Assembly: GCA_900239685.1 (NCBI GenBank)
Contig: OENT01000605.1
Span: 29,399 to 93,398, forward strand
Source of the DNA: Rotaria macrura
Taxonomy: Eukaryota; Rotifera; Eurotatoria; Philodinida; Philodinidae
Length of the DNA: 64,000 bases
Direction: 5' to 3'
Below are positions 1-12,846 of this stretch, piece after piece. A program made the position numbers and the translations under genes. Every line of letters begins with the position of its first letter. Position 1 is the stretch's first letter. The notes under the pieces are model-generated. The model worked only from the letters and a program-made list of their open reading frames with translations. It did not search any database and had not been told where the DNA came from.

Positions 1-1557
1 TACCCGTTGCTAAATCAAGTATCTAGAGAATCGGTTAATGTTACGCAACTTGTTTTTTTTTCAAAGATTTATCTTATACATACTTCTTTGCTAACAGATG
101 ACTTTCCAGTATAGAATGTAAATGTTGCATGTTTATCACTAGTTAGATTTAGTGTAACCTAATTTCACATGAAAGGAACAACATTGAATGAATAAATTAT
201 TCATTGTATTATATTGCTTTTACTTTTTTATCATGAGCTGTAACAGATTTAATATCACACCATGAAAAGAAAACTTCTGGTCTTAGTTTATTTTTCTTAT
301 AGAAACGAATTCCTAAAGAATCGATTCCAAGCCAAAGTTCTGCCGCAATGTTTGGTTGATTTGACTCCTTTTGATTTTCATCCATCGATTTACTTTGTTG
401 TTGTTGCGAAGAAGATCTATTTGCACCTTGCATTTTCGATATTTCAAAAAAGGATAAACCAAACATATCTAAATCTTGTGCATGTTTTAAGTAGGATATC
501 TCAGCTTCTTCTCGTGATAGTAATGCATGCGTACGCCACAAAGCAATTATACGATCGAACCAATCTGTACGAGACAATTCTATTTTCTGAAAACATGTCA
601 ATGGTAGTAGAGCTTCGTGTTCTATATTTAATGATTCACATGAACATTCAAGTTGATCGAAATCACCAAACTAAATGAAATTGTTTTATAGTAAGGAATT
701 GAAAACGTTTCGAATTTCATACAAAAGAATTCTTTCAATCCTGAATTGTATTCATGAATTAGTCCAATCTATAGTTCATCTTCTTGAAGACAATCATCCA
801 TTGAAATGAATTCTGTGTCTTTTTTCTTTTTTCTTTTACGTGACTTACTTTAGCTTGCAGAGAAAGTGAAGCAAGATGTGCTGCAGTATCTGGTGGACAG
901 TAAATATCCATGTTAAGAATATCATGTTTAACTTGCAGATAAAAAAGACGTCGTGTAATATCTTGTATAAGTTCATGTGTAATATCTTCAGGATAAAATT
1001 TTACAACAAAGTAGAGTTCTATAACACCTTTCAGAGATTGTTGACCAATATTTAGTATGGACGATGAAAGATTTGTTGCTGATGAAGATGTTGGTGGTAA
1101 ACGCAAGAGATGAGGATTGAAACAATTTGTTAGATTCGGTGAATCGGAGGTTTTTAATGAAGTGAAATTTGATGAGATTGCTATAGATTGTGAAGTAATC
1201 TAAAGACATACGTCGTTGTTTTTTTAGAACTAGCCATTTATGATTTAGATAACATACTGTACGATTCAAGTGAAGCCAATTCCATTCAATCAAAGCTTTA
1301 TCGAAGTATTTCAGACCGAAATACCAACATTCTCGAAGACCCATCGTTTGACAAACAAGTGAAAACAGTGTGTCACCTTTGGTTGTTGCCTAAATAAATT
1401 ATGATTTTTTAATAGCAAGACATACTTACATACGTATGCAAAAGCTGAATTAGTAAAAAAGATTTACATCGATAGTAAATTGTAATTCAGCATCCAATGT
1501 GAATATTCTACAACAGTATTCAGCTGATTTTTTCTTACCACCAGTAAAGACAGGCAT
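1..1557 (-). CDS. Merlin/ERM-like FERM-domain protein, N-terminal part (runs off left edge)
   Basis: Membrane-cytoskeleton linker of the merlin (NF2)/ezrin-radixin-moesin family. I joined six exons, 5' to 3': 1468-1557, 1212-1389, 849-1018, 224-670, 84-158 and 1-22. All have GT..AG borders and consistent phase, giving about 327 residues before the edge. Visible FERM landmarks are a [11 protein letters not shown]-like F1 start, [75 protein letters not shown] and a closing ILDLATG matching the family's ILDLCKGN. The start at 1557 gives [10 protein letters not shown], a short basic leader as in merlin. Oddities are an insertion of about 25 Ser/Gln-rich residues in the F3 lobe before ELWLG, and a poorly conserved stretch before [12 protein letters not shown]. 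The alpha-helical and C-terminal domains lie outside the window, so merlin versus ERM cannot be settled; ILDL favours merlin. Confidence 0.88.
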
Positions 1558-4500
1558 GTAAGAAAAATGAAGATATTACTAAAACTACTACGATATCTAG
1601 AAAATAACAACATTCTTTTACAATACTTTTCATAGCATATTTCTCATGTGTACTCATCGTAATGATTTAAAATGAATTTTCACTTTGTTTTCTCTATACT
1701 ACCTGAAAAATAAGTAATCATTCATCATTTCACTACCCATATAGATTCTTTGAGTTATAATTTTCTTGCACTTAACGTTTCATCTATATTCCGCATGCCG
1801 TTTTTTCTTTTTATTGACGTTTTCGAGAAATAACAGAACGCGTGCGTGACATTATCGACGAGGAATAAATATGAAGAAGAACAGAACCAATCGTTCTCAC
1901 TCTTTTTTCTTGTGTTTTTTCTGTTACACAAGAAACCACATGCCACGCATACCTTTGTCTATTTTTTTTCTTTTTCGTTTTTTTTTCTTCTTATTTCTGA
2001 TGTCTATATGTAGATTTAAGCATAGTATTATTTTTGCATTTGTAACGAAATATACGAATGCATCGTTGTTGTCTTGTTAGTTATTCCCGTTAATTTCATT
2101 AGTAGCAGTATATATTCAAAAACATTTTGAATACAAGTGAATAAAGCGAACGTAACAATCGAATCATTATGTGTGTAACCTATGGGAGGAGGCATTGGGT
2201 GTGACAACTCACCTTCTTCTTAGATTCATGTAAACAATACTTCTTTTTCCAAGTTTTTAACACTCGACATGGCGTTTGCTGCTTTTTTTATGCCTTTAAG
2301 TCTCATAAAAGTAAATATACATACGAAATAGAGTATTGACATAATTTACATTACTGACTGACACAAAAGAATTTATTTCCAATGATTATTATGTGTACAT
2401 GATGTTGAATTCATATGATAATAGCTGTTTGGGTACACACTATTGGATATTTGACGAACAATCGATTTATTTCAATTTATTTTATGAGCAGAAATATCAC
2501 TCACATAAATCAAAAGGATCCGATTAAATAATATGCTTTAAAAAACTATGGAATATTTTTGTGTAATTGAATCATGTGATAGTAAGATATCATCGAAGTT
2601 GAAAACGAATCTCATCGTAATCAGCAATGAAGTCAATCTCAAAGTTTTCGATGACTAAATAGCTTTTGTAGAATTAAAACAATATTGTCGAATTAGCACA
2701 TTTATCGAAATTCTCAAAAGAATTTCAATAATATCAAATTTTCCTGATTATTGAATCGTCCTAATTCCATCCGCTATATTGAACAAAAGAAGTAATCAGC
2801 AAAAGTTGATACTGTCATAATTCTAAAAGACTTTCGACAATTGTGAAAAATCAACAATATTATTCAACTTCAAGCAGAGATTGAACATCGTTCGCATTCC
2901 GATGTTGAAATTCCTATTGTCCGAATCACGTTTTACCGACTGAAAAAAGTCTGAAAATTTTCTGTGTAATAACTATCATGGATTAGCATATGCGTAGTAA
3001 GCATACTAAGTAATTAGTTTCATTTTATCTTTTACAAACTGCAGCGTAGGTTAAGTAGAGAAATTACCATACTAAATGAACTTATATGATAGTATAGGTT
3101 TAAACACGAATAATGTATGCAAGAAATATTTTTGATGATCATATTCATCGATTGTATTTGTTCGTAAAACGATTCGGATGTATTTCGAGCAAATGGTTGT
3201 TTGTCTGTATACTGAGAATTTCAAAGGCAAATATATCATCAACTCATTTTATTCATGAAAGAAAAAAACGTTCTTTTTTTTTATAAATATTCAATTAACA
3301 CGATGAAACGTTGACAATTGAACTATTGAAAAAGCGTAATTTCATACGTATACTGGAGAAGTACCTTGTTTCTTTGATTAAAAAAGTGCGCAGTTACGAT
3401 AGTAAAAACTTCGCATGCGTCACGTTAACAAACAGTTTCAACTCAAGAATCAAGTCGTATGACCGAATACGGTCGTAATCAATATAATTTATGACTATCT
3501 TAATGTTTGCGCAGTGAAAATAAGTTGCATACCTTATTGTCATAGTGATTAATACTTTTATCGTTGACTAAAATTTTTGTTAAACTTAATTTCTTTCATT
3601 CTTTGTATTTTCTACTTGTCAGAGTTTTTTCCTATCGATACGGAAGTGAGAACAGAAGGATCATTCGTTTCTAAGTGAATGCCCAATAATGCATCGTCAT
3701 TTAATTAGTTGATACTGTCGGTACACAAAAATAAAATGTACAACTTAATAAGAAGAGACGGCAGAACTGTAATTTTTATTCGTTATTTTTCTTTTTTCTT
3801 TTGTTTCTCTCTGGTGTAGTGAAATTTGTGTGCATGTTATCTGTTATTATACAGTTCAACTTGTCAAAACATACTTCCTTTCTTAAAATGTTGTTTTTTT
3901 TTTGTTATTTCTAAAAAAGATCTTCGTACTGATAGGACCAACAACGGTCAACAGATTATGCAAATAAAACAAAAAACAAAAATCAAATGTACAACTATGG
4001 TCCACTATTGTTTTAAGGAAAAGTGCAAAAGCACGTATATTTTTATTTTAAATTTCGATTTAGAAACGTTGACCCAGAGTAATGACAATATTTCCGCGAC
4101 AGAATATGTCAAGCAATGTCACGTAATGTTACACTTATAATGATGTATTGTTGCTGTGACTTTTCTTTCTTCTATGTTTATAATACTTATTCAATTTTTC
4201 TTTTGTAATTCGAAAAGAAATTGAAAATATATTCAGAGAAATCACGATCGAGGCATCGATTGATTTCTTGAACAGAAAAAATGCATAAAAAAAATTCGTA
4301 GACCACATCTCGACTTCTTATTAGCACAACATAGTTTCAAAACGAAAATTCGGTGGCTTTGTTTAAAAAAGAAAGAAAAATTACCATAATGTCATAGTGA
4401 TACAAAATCTGACAATTCTGCCCTCTATAGACAAAATGAATGATATAGTTATAATTTCAACATTTGCAATTTGTATAATTTATTCTCAATTACTAGTTGT

Positions 4501-4945
4501 ATAATTTTATCGGCACACATTTTCACCCCTTTTATAGAAAACCTGCGATCTTCTATAAGAGTTTCTAGTATAAATTTTGCTAAAAGGTTCTTCTATGAAT
4601 AGTGACGAGTACGAATTAGTTTACTTAGCATTAGACTAGAAAATAAAAGTGTCTATGTCGATCGATGTCAACACAGAATGTAGTTTCATGATGTAAGAAT
4701 CACTCATTAGATATTAATTCACTCGCTGAAAATTTTAATCAACGGTATTATCTTAAATTTACTTGTTGTTTCATAAAAATTAGCAATAAAACCATATTAA
4801 ATAGAATTTATTTTGGAGAAAAAACCGAAATCTGAATCCCAATGAATACAGTCTTTCGTCAATGTCTCAAATAAATACCAGCAGTCAATCAATTGATATT
4901 AGATGATTTCATACTTGCATCACGAATCGTTAGGGAATGAAAAGC

Positions 4946-4979
4946 TGATCATACAAACTCAATTCATTTTGTATGATCA
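4946..4979. repeat. Perfect hairpin, 12-bp stem and 10-nt loop
   Basis: TGATCATACAAA at 4946-4957 is the exact reverse complement of 4968-4979, around the 10-nt loop CTCAATTCAT. The stem does not extend outward, so it is too short for a standard miRNA precursor. Role unknown. Confidence 0.6.
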
Positions 4980-5439
4980 TTGAAAAAGCACTTCACTTGC
5001 TATAGCGTGCAAGTCTAAATACAATAGCTTTATGTTGTACAATAAGATTTAGAAAACATGTACTGTTGAAAATTGTCAGGCATGCCCAGAGTTATTTGAA
5101 CGAAAATAAGAGATATTGTTATTCTGCTTCAAGTCGTTTTTTATTTTCTACTCTATTTTAATTACCTCTCTTGCTGGACAATGATTAAGAGTCCAATGTT
5201 CTGCTCATTTCATCCATTCATACAAAAATCTTACCAGTAATATCTTGAGTCATCAAAGTTTCCAATTGTGAAGGCTTCCGTACATCACTATGTCTGCTCA
5301 ATTCCATGTTCGACATGAATCAACATGACTCGCTTTTGAGTTCATTGATTATCATAAAATCAAGGAACATCTTTGACAAATATGTTCGGCAAGGAGACAA
5401 AAAAAAAGAATATTAGTAATAAATAGATCGATCCTCGAC

Positions 5440-5471
5440 TGATAAGCCACAAAGACTAACGTGGCTTATCA
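5440..5471. repeat. Perfect hairpin, 11-bp stem and 10-nt loop
   Basis: TGATAAGCCAC at 5440-5450 pairs exactly with 5461-5471 around AAAGACTAAC, and is followed by a run of five T. It does not match the histone 3' stem-loop consensus. Role unknown. Confidence 0.6.
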
Positions 5472-6611
5472 TTTTTCATCACCAGTCATCATTGTAGGAG
5501 AGAACGATGTTAACGAGCTACTGTAACATTTTGTTTTGCCAATGAATGAATTCAAAGAAATAAAAAACAGAAGAAAAAATCAAACTCAACAATAACGAGT
5601 AATCCGATCGGAACTACTTCAACATATTACCTACAATGTATATTTTAACATGAACAACTATTGATCTTTCTCACACATTCACAAGCTATCCCATTTCCTT
5701 GTTTTACAACACGAAATGAGAATAATGTCGGCAATTGTTGAATGTATTTTTAAAAAAATCATCATACATAAATATATAGATATCTATATAACTTCTATAA
5801 AAATAAGACAGCGGAACCGGAACAGACATCATTTCAAAGGGATAGTACGCGGGCAAGCGTGAACGAATCTATATCGTCGGGCATATTTCAACTGAATGCA
5901 TAGTAGTATGTATATATATATCGATGTACATTGACACCTAAAGAGACATGATACTCTTTTTCTCTTTCACTTGATTGTGAATAACAGAAAGAAAGTCACG
6001 TTGAAATGCCAAATTTCGTTTGACTTCTACGCACAAGAGATCACCACCATATGTCCATAGAAGAAGAAGATGGAGACAAGCGACACTGTGATTGAGATGC
6101 AAATATAGTATGGATGCGCTTGTCTCAATATATATATATATCCGCACCATAGGGACGCTGTACATCAAGAAGTAACATATTCATTATAGACTCATCGCAA
6201 GACAATGCTCACAAGAGAAAAAGAAAAACAGAGAAGAAGAACGAGAGAGTCAATCCAGCTGATACGACCATCTGGTCTCCCTTTTGATTAGCTCGACTCG
6301 TTCTAAATCCCTTTCTTCTCTGCCATCAGATCAGAAGAAAAGAAAAAATTAATCCGCTGTTGTTGAACCCTTCGTTCGTTCATTCTTAATGATCTGTTGA
6401 CTTTCTTTTTCTTGTCACTTGTCTATGAAGATGATTCAGGTAAGTACAATAAATTGATAATTTTGTGTTATTTTTTTGTTTATGACAGTATCACACAAAA
6501 TATATAGAGAAAGAAAAAAAAAGAAAAAGGAGAAACACTGTGTAAAGTGTATAACAAGTGAAAAAAAAGAAAAACTCGAAAGAAGAAAAAAAAAGAAGCA
6601 AAAAGAAATTA

Positions 6612-7820
6612 TTACAAATGTGTTGGATAATGATATTCATAATAGTCTCCTGTTGTTCCTGTTGGTGTCGATGATGGACTCGGACTACTTGTATGATGAT
6701 GATGATTGTTCGATGCTGATGCTGTACCATTACCTAGAGGTGGTGTAACCCGTTTTTCTTTTTGTCGTCTATTACAAAACCATACGCGTACAACTTCTTT
6801 TTCGAGTTGTAGCTGATCAGCTAACTGTGCTATATCTTGTGCAGCTGGTTTTGGATTACGTGCAAAGTTTAATTCAAGTGCTTGTTTTATACTAACTTCA
6901 ATCGATGTACGTTTTTTGCGTTTACGCCCACTGGCAGCAATTTTCTCCATTGAATTTGTCGTACCTGTTTGTGATTCAGAATCTTCTAACCATTTAGCTA
7001 ACAAGGGACGTAATTTACACATGTTTTTAAAACTTAATTGTAATGCTTCGAAACGACATATTGTTGTTTGACTGAAAACATTTCCATAAAGATTTCCAAG
7101 TGCAAGGCCAACATCGGCTTGTGTATAACCAAGTTTAATACGACGTTGTTTGAATTGTTTTGAAAAGCGATTCAAATCATTATTATCAATATTTATTTGA
7201 TGTTCATCATCATTGTCATTTGTCATCGATGGATTATTATTATTGATATTGTTATTATTATTGTGATTGGGTGTGTGAATGAGATTTAAATCATCACCAT
7301 CCATGGATGATGATGACGGTGGTGGTAATGTTGTTGGTACTTGGAAATGATGTTCATGATCATTGGATGACGATCCATAGGTCGGTATAAATTGATGACT
7401 TGTTAAATATGGTTGATGATGGTAATTCGGCGAGTAGTAATTCGATGAATTCGTTGCCCAATAATCTTCAATAGATAATGCATGTTGTTTGTGGGGATGA
7501 TGTTGCATTATAACTGGCCATGCCGTACTATTTATTGGACTTGTTGGTGTGGGTGAAATACTTTTTCGTCCATTTAAATTTGTTGCACTGTTATTCGTTG
7601 AAAATAAATAATTATTTTGTGGCTTAATATCATTTTGCTGTAACATCAAGTCATTTGATGAATCTGAAGATGTCGAATAAAAAAATGGATTTGATGCTGC
7701 ATCAAGTTGTTGTTGTTGTTGTTGTTGATGAAATGGATGTATATGATGATGTGTATGTATATGATGATGATGAAGTGCATAAGCAGTTGCTGCAGCAACA
7801 GTTGATGGTGATGTTGACAT
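6612..7820 (-). CDS. POU class III homeodomain transcription factor (Brn/Oct-6/ventral veins lacking type)
   Basis: A single uninterrupted reading frame of 402 residues encodes a sequence-specific DNA-binding regulator. The POU-specific domain spans about residues 212-286 ([19 protein letters not shown], then [18 protein letters not shown]). A linker follows, then a homeodomain at about 297-356 ([13 protein letters not shown], ending [15 protein letters not shown]). The linker and homeodomain match class III POU proteins, which act in neural and ectodermal development. Lack of introns is also typical of vertebrate class III genes. The N-terminal 210 residues are low-complexity: His runs near 17-30, a seven-residue Gln run near 32-38, and Asn tracts near 185-200. 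The C-terminus is short and Ser/Thr/His-rich. The start at 7820 is the first ATG of the frame. The neighbourhood is almost gene-free on both sides, as expected for a developmental regulator with distant control elements. Confidence 0.95.
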   Translation of the reverse strand: MSTSPSTVAAATAYALHHHHIHTHHHIHPFHQQQQQQQLDAASNPFFYSTSSDSSNDLMLQQNDIKPQNNYLFSTNNSATNLNGRKSISPTPTSPINSTAWPVIMQHHPHKQHALSIEDYWATNSSNYYSPNYHHQPYLTSHQFIPTYGSSSNDHEHHFQVPTTLPPPSSSSMDGDDLNLIHTPNHNNNNNINNNNPSMTNDNDDEHQINIDNNDLNRFSKQFKQRRIKLGYTQADVGLALGNLYGNVFSQTTICRFEALQLSFKNMCKLRPLLAKWLEDSESQTGTTNSMEKIAASGRKRKKRTSIEVSIKQALELNFARNPKPAAQDIAQLADQLQLEKEVVRVWFCNRRQKEKRVTPPLGNGTASASNNHHHHTSSPSPSSTPTGTTGDYYEYHYPTHL

Positions 7821-8534
7821 GATTTGTACAAAATTATGAACAAAAAAATAACTGCAAAAAAAGAAAAATTAATCACTAATTTGCCATAGGGTTTTCTAGA
7901 TTATAACTATTATTGTTATTTTCTTTTATCAATCTATTTCTTACTCACCATTATTTTTTTATCAATTGAATTAATATACGAAATAATCAGATTTCAATTA
8001 TTATGAACTGAAAAATCGGTCTACTGGAATTATAACGTTGGTGCTTGAAAAAAAACGAAGAAAGAAAATATAACACTGCTGAGAATCGTAGTGTTTATTT
8101 GAATATCAATATGAGAATAGGGATAGCTGTCGGTACTCGTGCTAGTTTTGAATGCAAATGAAATTCAGATTTGCCGCCGTCCGATGCTTCTTCTGTCAAG
8201 AAGTTGCTCTCTTTCTCTCTATGCCTAGTCGATGACAAGATAGCTTCTCTTTATTTGTGTATGTATGCATGCAACAAGTGCATCGAACGCGCGCGCAAGA
8301 GAGAGTGAGAGCGCAAGAAAGAAGAGAAAAACGGGTTGGTTGGTTGGAGGAGTAGGAACTTGAATTTTTTGATTGGATAGTATGACCTTTAGGGAGAGAA
8401 AAAAAAGAATGATCGGATTCCTCTTTTTTTCTTTTTCTTTTTTTTTTCTTTTTGTTGATCGTTGCCATTGCGTGATTGATGGATCTAATCGTATGTGTGT
8501 ACACAAGACACTTCCTGTGTCACATATAGGAAAA

Positions 8535-8569
8535 AGAAGAAGAAGAAGAAGAAGACGAAGACGAAGAAA
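8535..8569. repeat. (GAA)n/(GAC) trinucleotide microsatellite
   Basis: A purine-rich run of AAGAAGAAG units passing into ACGAAG units, about 35 bp, upstream of the POU gene. Confidence 0.85.
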
Positions 8570-8996
8570 TGATAGTCAACGAAACAAACAAACATATAGC
8601 AGATGGTCCTATCAGTTGGAGATCGACCATTTGTAATTAGACAAGTCTAGAAATACAAGTCGAAAATTGAATTAGCTGGTTGTTTTTTCTGCCTAAATAG
8701 TCAAGATCAGAGATACGGGAAATTAGGCTAATCGAGTTGTTCTTTGTCATCGTTCATTGTATATTGGATACAGTTAGTAAAAATAACGTAAAGAAAAGTT
8801 GATGATCGGCCGAGTCTAATTACAAGGCTTCTTGTATCGTAAGAAAAGGAGCTAAAACTAATCCTCTTGCACCTTGACAAATACACACACACACACGACC
8901 TTTCCACACCTATATTTCGCTTATAATGATGGATTTGGACTTTTCGTTTTTTTCCTCTTTTCAACCTACAAATATATACACATATATATTTAAACA

Positions 8997-9050
8997 TCTA
9001 TCTATCTATCTATAAATAAATAAATAAATATATATATATATATATATATG
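8997..9050. repeat. Compound microsatellite (CTAT)n-(AAAT)n-(AT)n
   Basis: Three adjoining simple repeats: TCTATCTATC, AAATAAATAAAT, then an AT run ending near 9050. Confidence 0.85.
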
Positions 9051-9672
9051 TATACATATATTTATGTATGAATAGTTTGACTGGTTTCAACTTGTTCTTT
9101 TCTTGTTTGAGTTCTTTTCTATTCTCCCCAGATACCTTGAAAAAAGAAAAGCATCACGCATAGACACTCAAACAATCAACATTTGGCACTTGCCCACCTT
9201 AAAACAAATACGCAAAAAAAGAGAAAAGAATGAAACATAACAATACACAAACATATGCACGTGCTAATCACAAGAGAATGAAAATTTCAATTCAATAATA
9301 AGCAAATAAAACTCGAATTTTTATTTCTTTCTTTTTTTTGTTAAATGCATGATCACATTATTATCTCTAGTCATTTTTCTTTTTGCATATATGCAAATGT
9401 TCTCTCTTCCTGTTCGAAGAAAAAATAGAAAAAAAAAACAAGAATTTTTCTAGACACATACACACACGCGTTAGCTATATATTCATATCATTTGATCATT
9501 TTCCTTTTTGAGTCTTCAAAAAGAAAACGTTGAGCGGCATCGATCATATTTCTATTAGATCTATACAATATATACTACTCTTTATGGCTCACACATCTTG
9601 TTGACATTTCTAGGAATTTAGTGAAGCGAAATTTAATCGAATTAGAAATCTACCCTGAATGGATACATAAAC

Positions 9673-9674
<2 letters not shown>

Positions 9675-9705
<31 letters not shown>
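9675..9705. repeat. (AT)n microsatellite
   Basis: Uninterrupted AT dinucleotide run of about 30 bp in the gene-free region. Confidence 0.85.
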
Positions 9706-9708
<3 letters not shown>

Positions 9709-12700
9709 GAAGAAAAAAAAACCATACTCTATGTCAACAATAAATGATTTTAATTATTCTTTTATGGAATATTTTGATTGGTTCTTTTTCTCTATTTGTC
9801 TGAGAGAAAAAAAGCGAAGTAGACTGTATGTCATAAGTACCGATCTGATTTCGTTTGTACATCTTGAGTTGCAAAAAAAGATGACAGTAAGACGAAGAGT
9901 AAAGTCAAGCATGCATATATATATATATAAATATATGGCTTGAATCGATCTATTCATAAATATGCACAGATGAACAAAAGAAAAAGAATAACAAGACAAG
10001 ACTATCAATCATTTGTACATTGAAGCAGATGAGCCCAATCAGGAGACCGGATGGAAATGGGTGGAGTCAACAGATAAAGACGTGACATACATCTATAAAT
10101 GATTTTATCAACTCAACAAGAAATTTTGTTTTTAATTAGTTGATTGAAACAAGTGAAGAAGATCATGTCTAGGGCGTTCTTTTTATTTCGTATACGAAGC
10201 AAAACAGACAAAGAAAGAAGAGCTATTACCTGGCTTTGATGTTTTTAATTTATTCAAGTTGAATCCGAGAAAAGATAAATTTACTTGACGAATTAAAAGT
10301 AGAGAAAAATAAAATATTGTGAGCATCAAAGATGAAAAAACGTCGATTCAATAAAAACACAGTTTCTTTTTTTCTTGTTTCTCTAATCTTATTAACCGAT
10401 GATGACAAGCAATTGACGATACTCGAACTGTGTTTTTATTTCGAATGTTCCATCCGCTTTTATATGATGTGATAGCTATTAAACAAAGATGGATCAATTT
10501 TAAGTGATGACTTTATTCTTTTTTGCTTCACGCACGCACGACTTGTTCCGCACATTTATGTATATATATATATACATACATATGGATACGTGCATGTTCC
10601 TACGAGTGTATGTCAGTAAACACTAGCGACTAGAACAAGTGGCAAATGGTCGTCATTACTAATGGAACGCGACCCATTTACTAGTTAGTCGTTTATGACT
10701 CGTGTCAAATTACTCACTTCGAACTGTCATCAGCATGATTGCCACCAGTAGAGGACGCCAGATGACGTTCAACCAGTCGATGTGAATGACATAAAGTTGT
10801 TCAAACATGTTGCAAATATTCTTCTAAAATAATTATTGCAATACACAAGATGAATTTTTCTTATTATATTTGATAGATGTATTCGTTTCATCTCTCAGAC
10901 CGTACTTGATTATTGTAATACAACGTTGTGATTTACTTCTTTTATTTTGTTTGCCTTTCCGAGTAGACGACATGTTTCGGGCTTTCATTAGTCAATGATT
11001 ATCGTTTTTTCGATCGATTTTATCATTACAAAAAACGATGACATACATCAACGGTATTGTTTGTTGATTTATGCACAAGAGTCTCAGATTTGAAAACACT
11101 TGATGACGACACTAGTTTTCCTAGTCATGATTTATTTATACACATGAATTGACAATGTGACCTGTTCTCATTTTAATAGGGAAAGAAGTAATGTGTATTT
11201 TTTTTTGAAATATCATAAAATCTTAAATTTCTTTATTTCAAAAAGTGAGTTTAGGTTAAGCTCAAAATTTTGTCGATTTATACATTTTTTTCCTTTTATT
11301 TCTAGTAATGACAATAAGCATTTTAGTTACTCTTATCCTATTCACATGGAAACTATAATTTCTAAGAACTAATTATGAAGTCGTGTAAAAATTCCTACTT
11401 GTACAAAACAATTTCGTTTAAATGTTTTTATCAAACATGTATATAGAAATAAACAGCAACCCTCTATTATATTTTAGCTTTAGCAGCAGACTACGAAACC
11501 TTGTCGAGAACATATCTTAGATAGTTTGCAAAATCGAAACAATATCATTAATATCTCTATAGAAAGACCAAACAATGACTTCAAAGAGCTTTTTGAAATC
11601 GTTTTCCATCCGTCGTACTTTCCGATCATAATAGAGTCTAGATGATGCTTGAGGAAAAAGAAAAACATTTCCGTATTAGAAAATAGTCTCGTTGAGTTCC
11701 GGCCAGAACAAGTTTTACTAGTGAACTAACATGACTCAATATGAAGTCTAATGAAAAGCTAAACCTAGATTATGCAGGTACTGTAGAATGACATATTTTA
11801 CTTCAGATTAGTTGAAAATATTTAGAAAGAAACTTGTCTTTTTATTTTATAAATAGTATCTATGAGCTTGTGCATTGTGCAGTTTTCATCAATAAATATA
11901 TTCGATTTCTATTTCAAAAACATTTAAAAACTTGCTTACCATGTAATAAAATTGAAGAATATCATTCTTCTTCCTTGCTTACATCTTTCGTCTTGCATTT
12001 ATCGAGAAAACTCGAGAAAGTGACAACGAAAAAGAAGAGAAGAGAGAACTACAGAGAGAGGAATTATCATAAACTGAATGCAATAAAATGAATATACATA
12101 CTATTTGCATACATAACGGAGTGTGCGGACACGAGCTCCTGTTCGTTTCTCAACGATGAGAAGATGCAAGCATGTTACGTTCACGGCGCGAGAAAGAGAA
12201 AAAAAGAATTTTGAGACATTGCCTAATGAGATCAAATTTGAATTTGAATATATATACATATTCTCTTCTTTATTTCATTACCTAGTGTACAAAAAGAACG
12301 ATTGTTCGTCCGTACTCATAGTAATTGTCCGAGACGCTGGCAATACAATAATGATGAGAGACAGAAATTGTTATTTTCATTCTGCTCTGTTCTCTTTTTT
12401 TTTCCTAAAAAATAGATAATCATCAACTCATAGATCATAATGATAAAAAAAGAAGAACATCTAAAACTAATCTTTCTTCAAAGATACGCATAAAAAACCA
12501 ACTACCTTTCATAGACTACAATAGAAATACTTGATCATATCCGATCATTGTGATCGTTTTTAGTGACAAGTCATATAAACCATGTAGCATTTCATCTCGT
12601 CTCATTTTTTTGCTTTCTAATTGATTATGCATACATCATCTCTTCTTCTGTCGTCGTCATCGTATTATATGACCTCACACTGATTTTTTATTCATGTAAA

Positions 12701-12825
12701 TTTTTTTTCTCATTCGCTTCATTTATGTACATCATTGATATATATATATATATGCTGATCTGATTGTCATTATTGTTTCAGACAAGAGATCGGCTATTAT
12801 TGCATACTACTTATATTTGTCGATA

Positions 12826-12846
12826 AGAGAGAGAGAGAGAGAGAGA
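12826..12846. repeat. (GA)n microsatellite
   Basis: Uninterrupted GA dinucleotide run of about 20 bp. Confidence 0.85.

Larger units (their letters stand above)
1558..6611. other. Gene-free AT-rich interval between the merlin-like and POU genes
   Basis: Only short ORFs with low-complexity translations occur here, and none resembles a protein family I know. The minus-strand sequence just upstream of the merlin-like start has acceptor-like sites (TTTTCTAG near 1600), compatible with a 5'UTR intron or trans-splice site. Two perfect hairpins lie at 4946-4979 and 5440-5471 (listed separately). The 3'UTR of the POU gene should lie in the right-hand part. Confidence 0.6.

Noticed and set aside
988-1106. 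Open Ser-rich frame ([12 protein letters not shown]) continuous with [11 protein letters not shown] as an insertion in the merlin-like F2 lobe
   Set aside because: A GTATGT donor at 1211 and an acceptor ending at 1019 splice it out in phase, restoring the normal [17 protein letters not shown] spacing.
3826-4140. 104-codon plus-strand ORF
   Set aside because: Low-complexity, no recognisable domain, no splice partners; length is unremarkable in 5 kb of AT-rich DNA.
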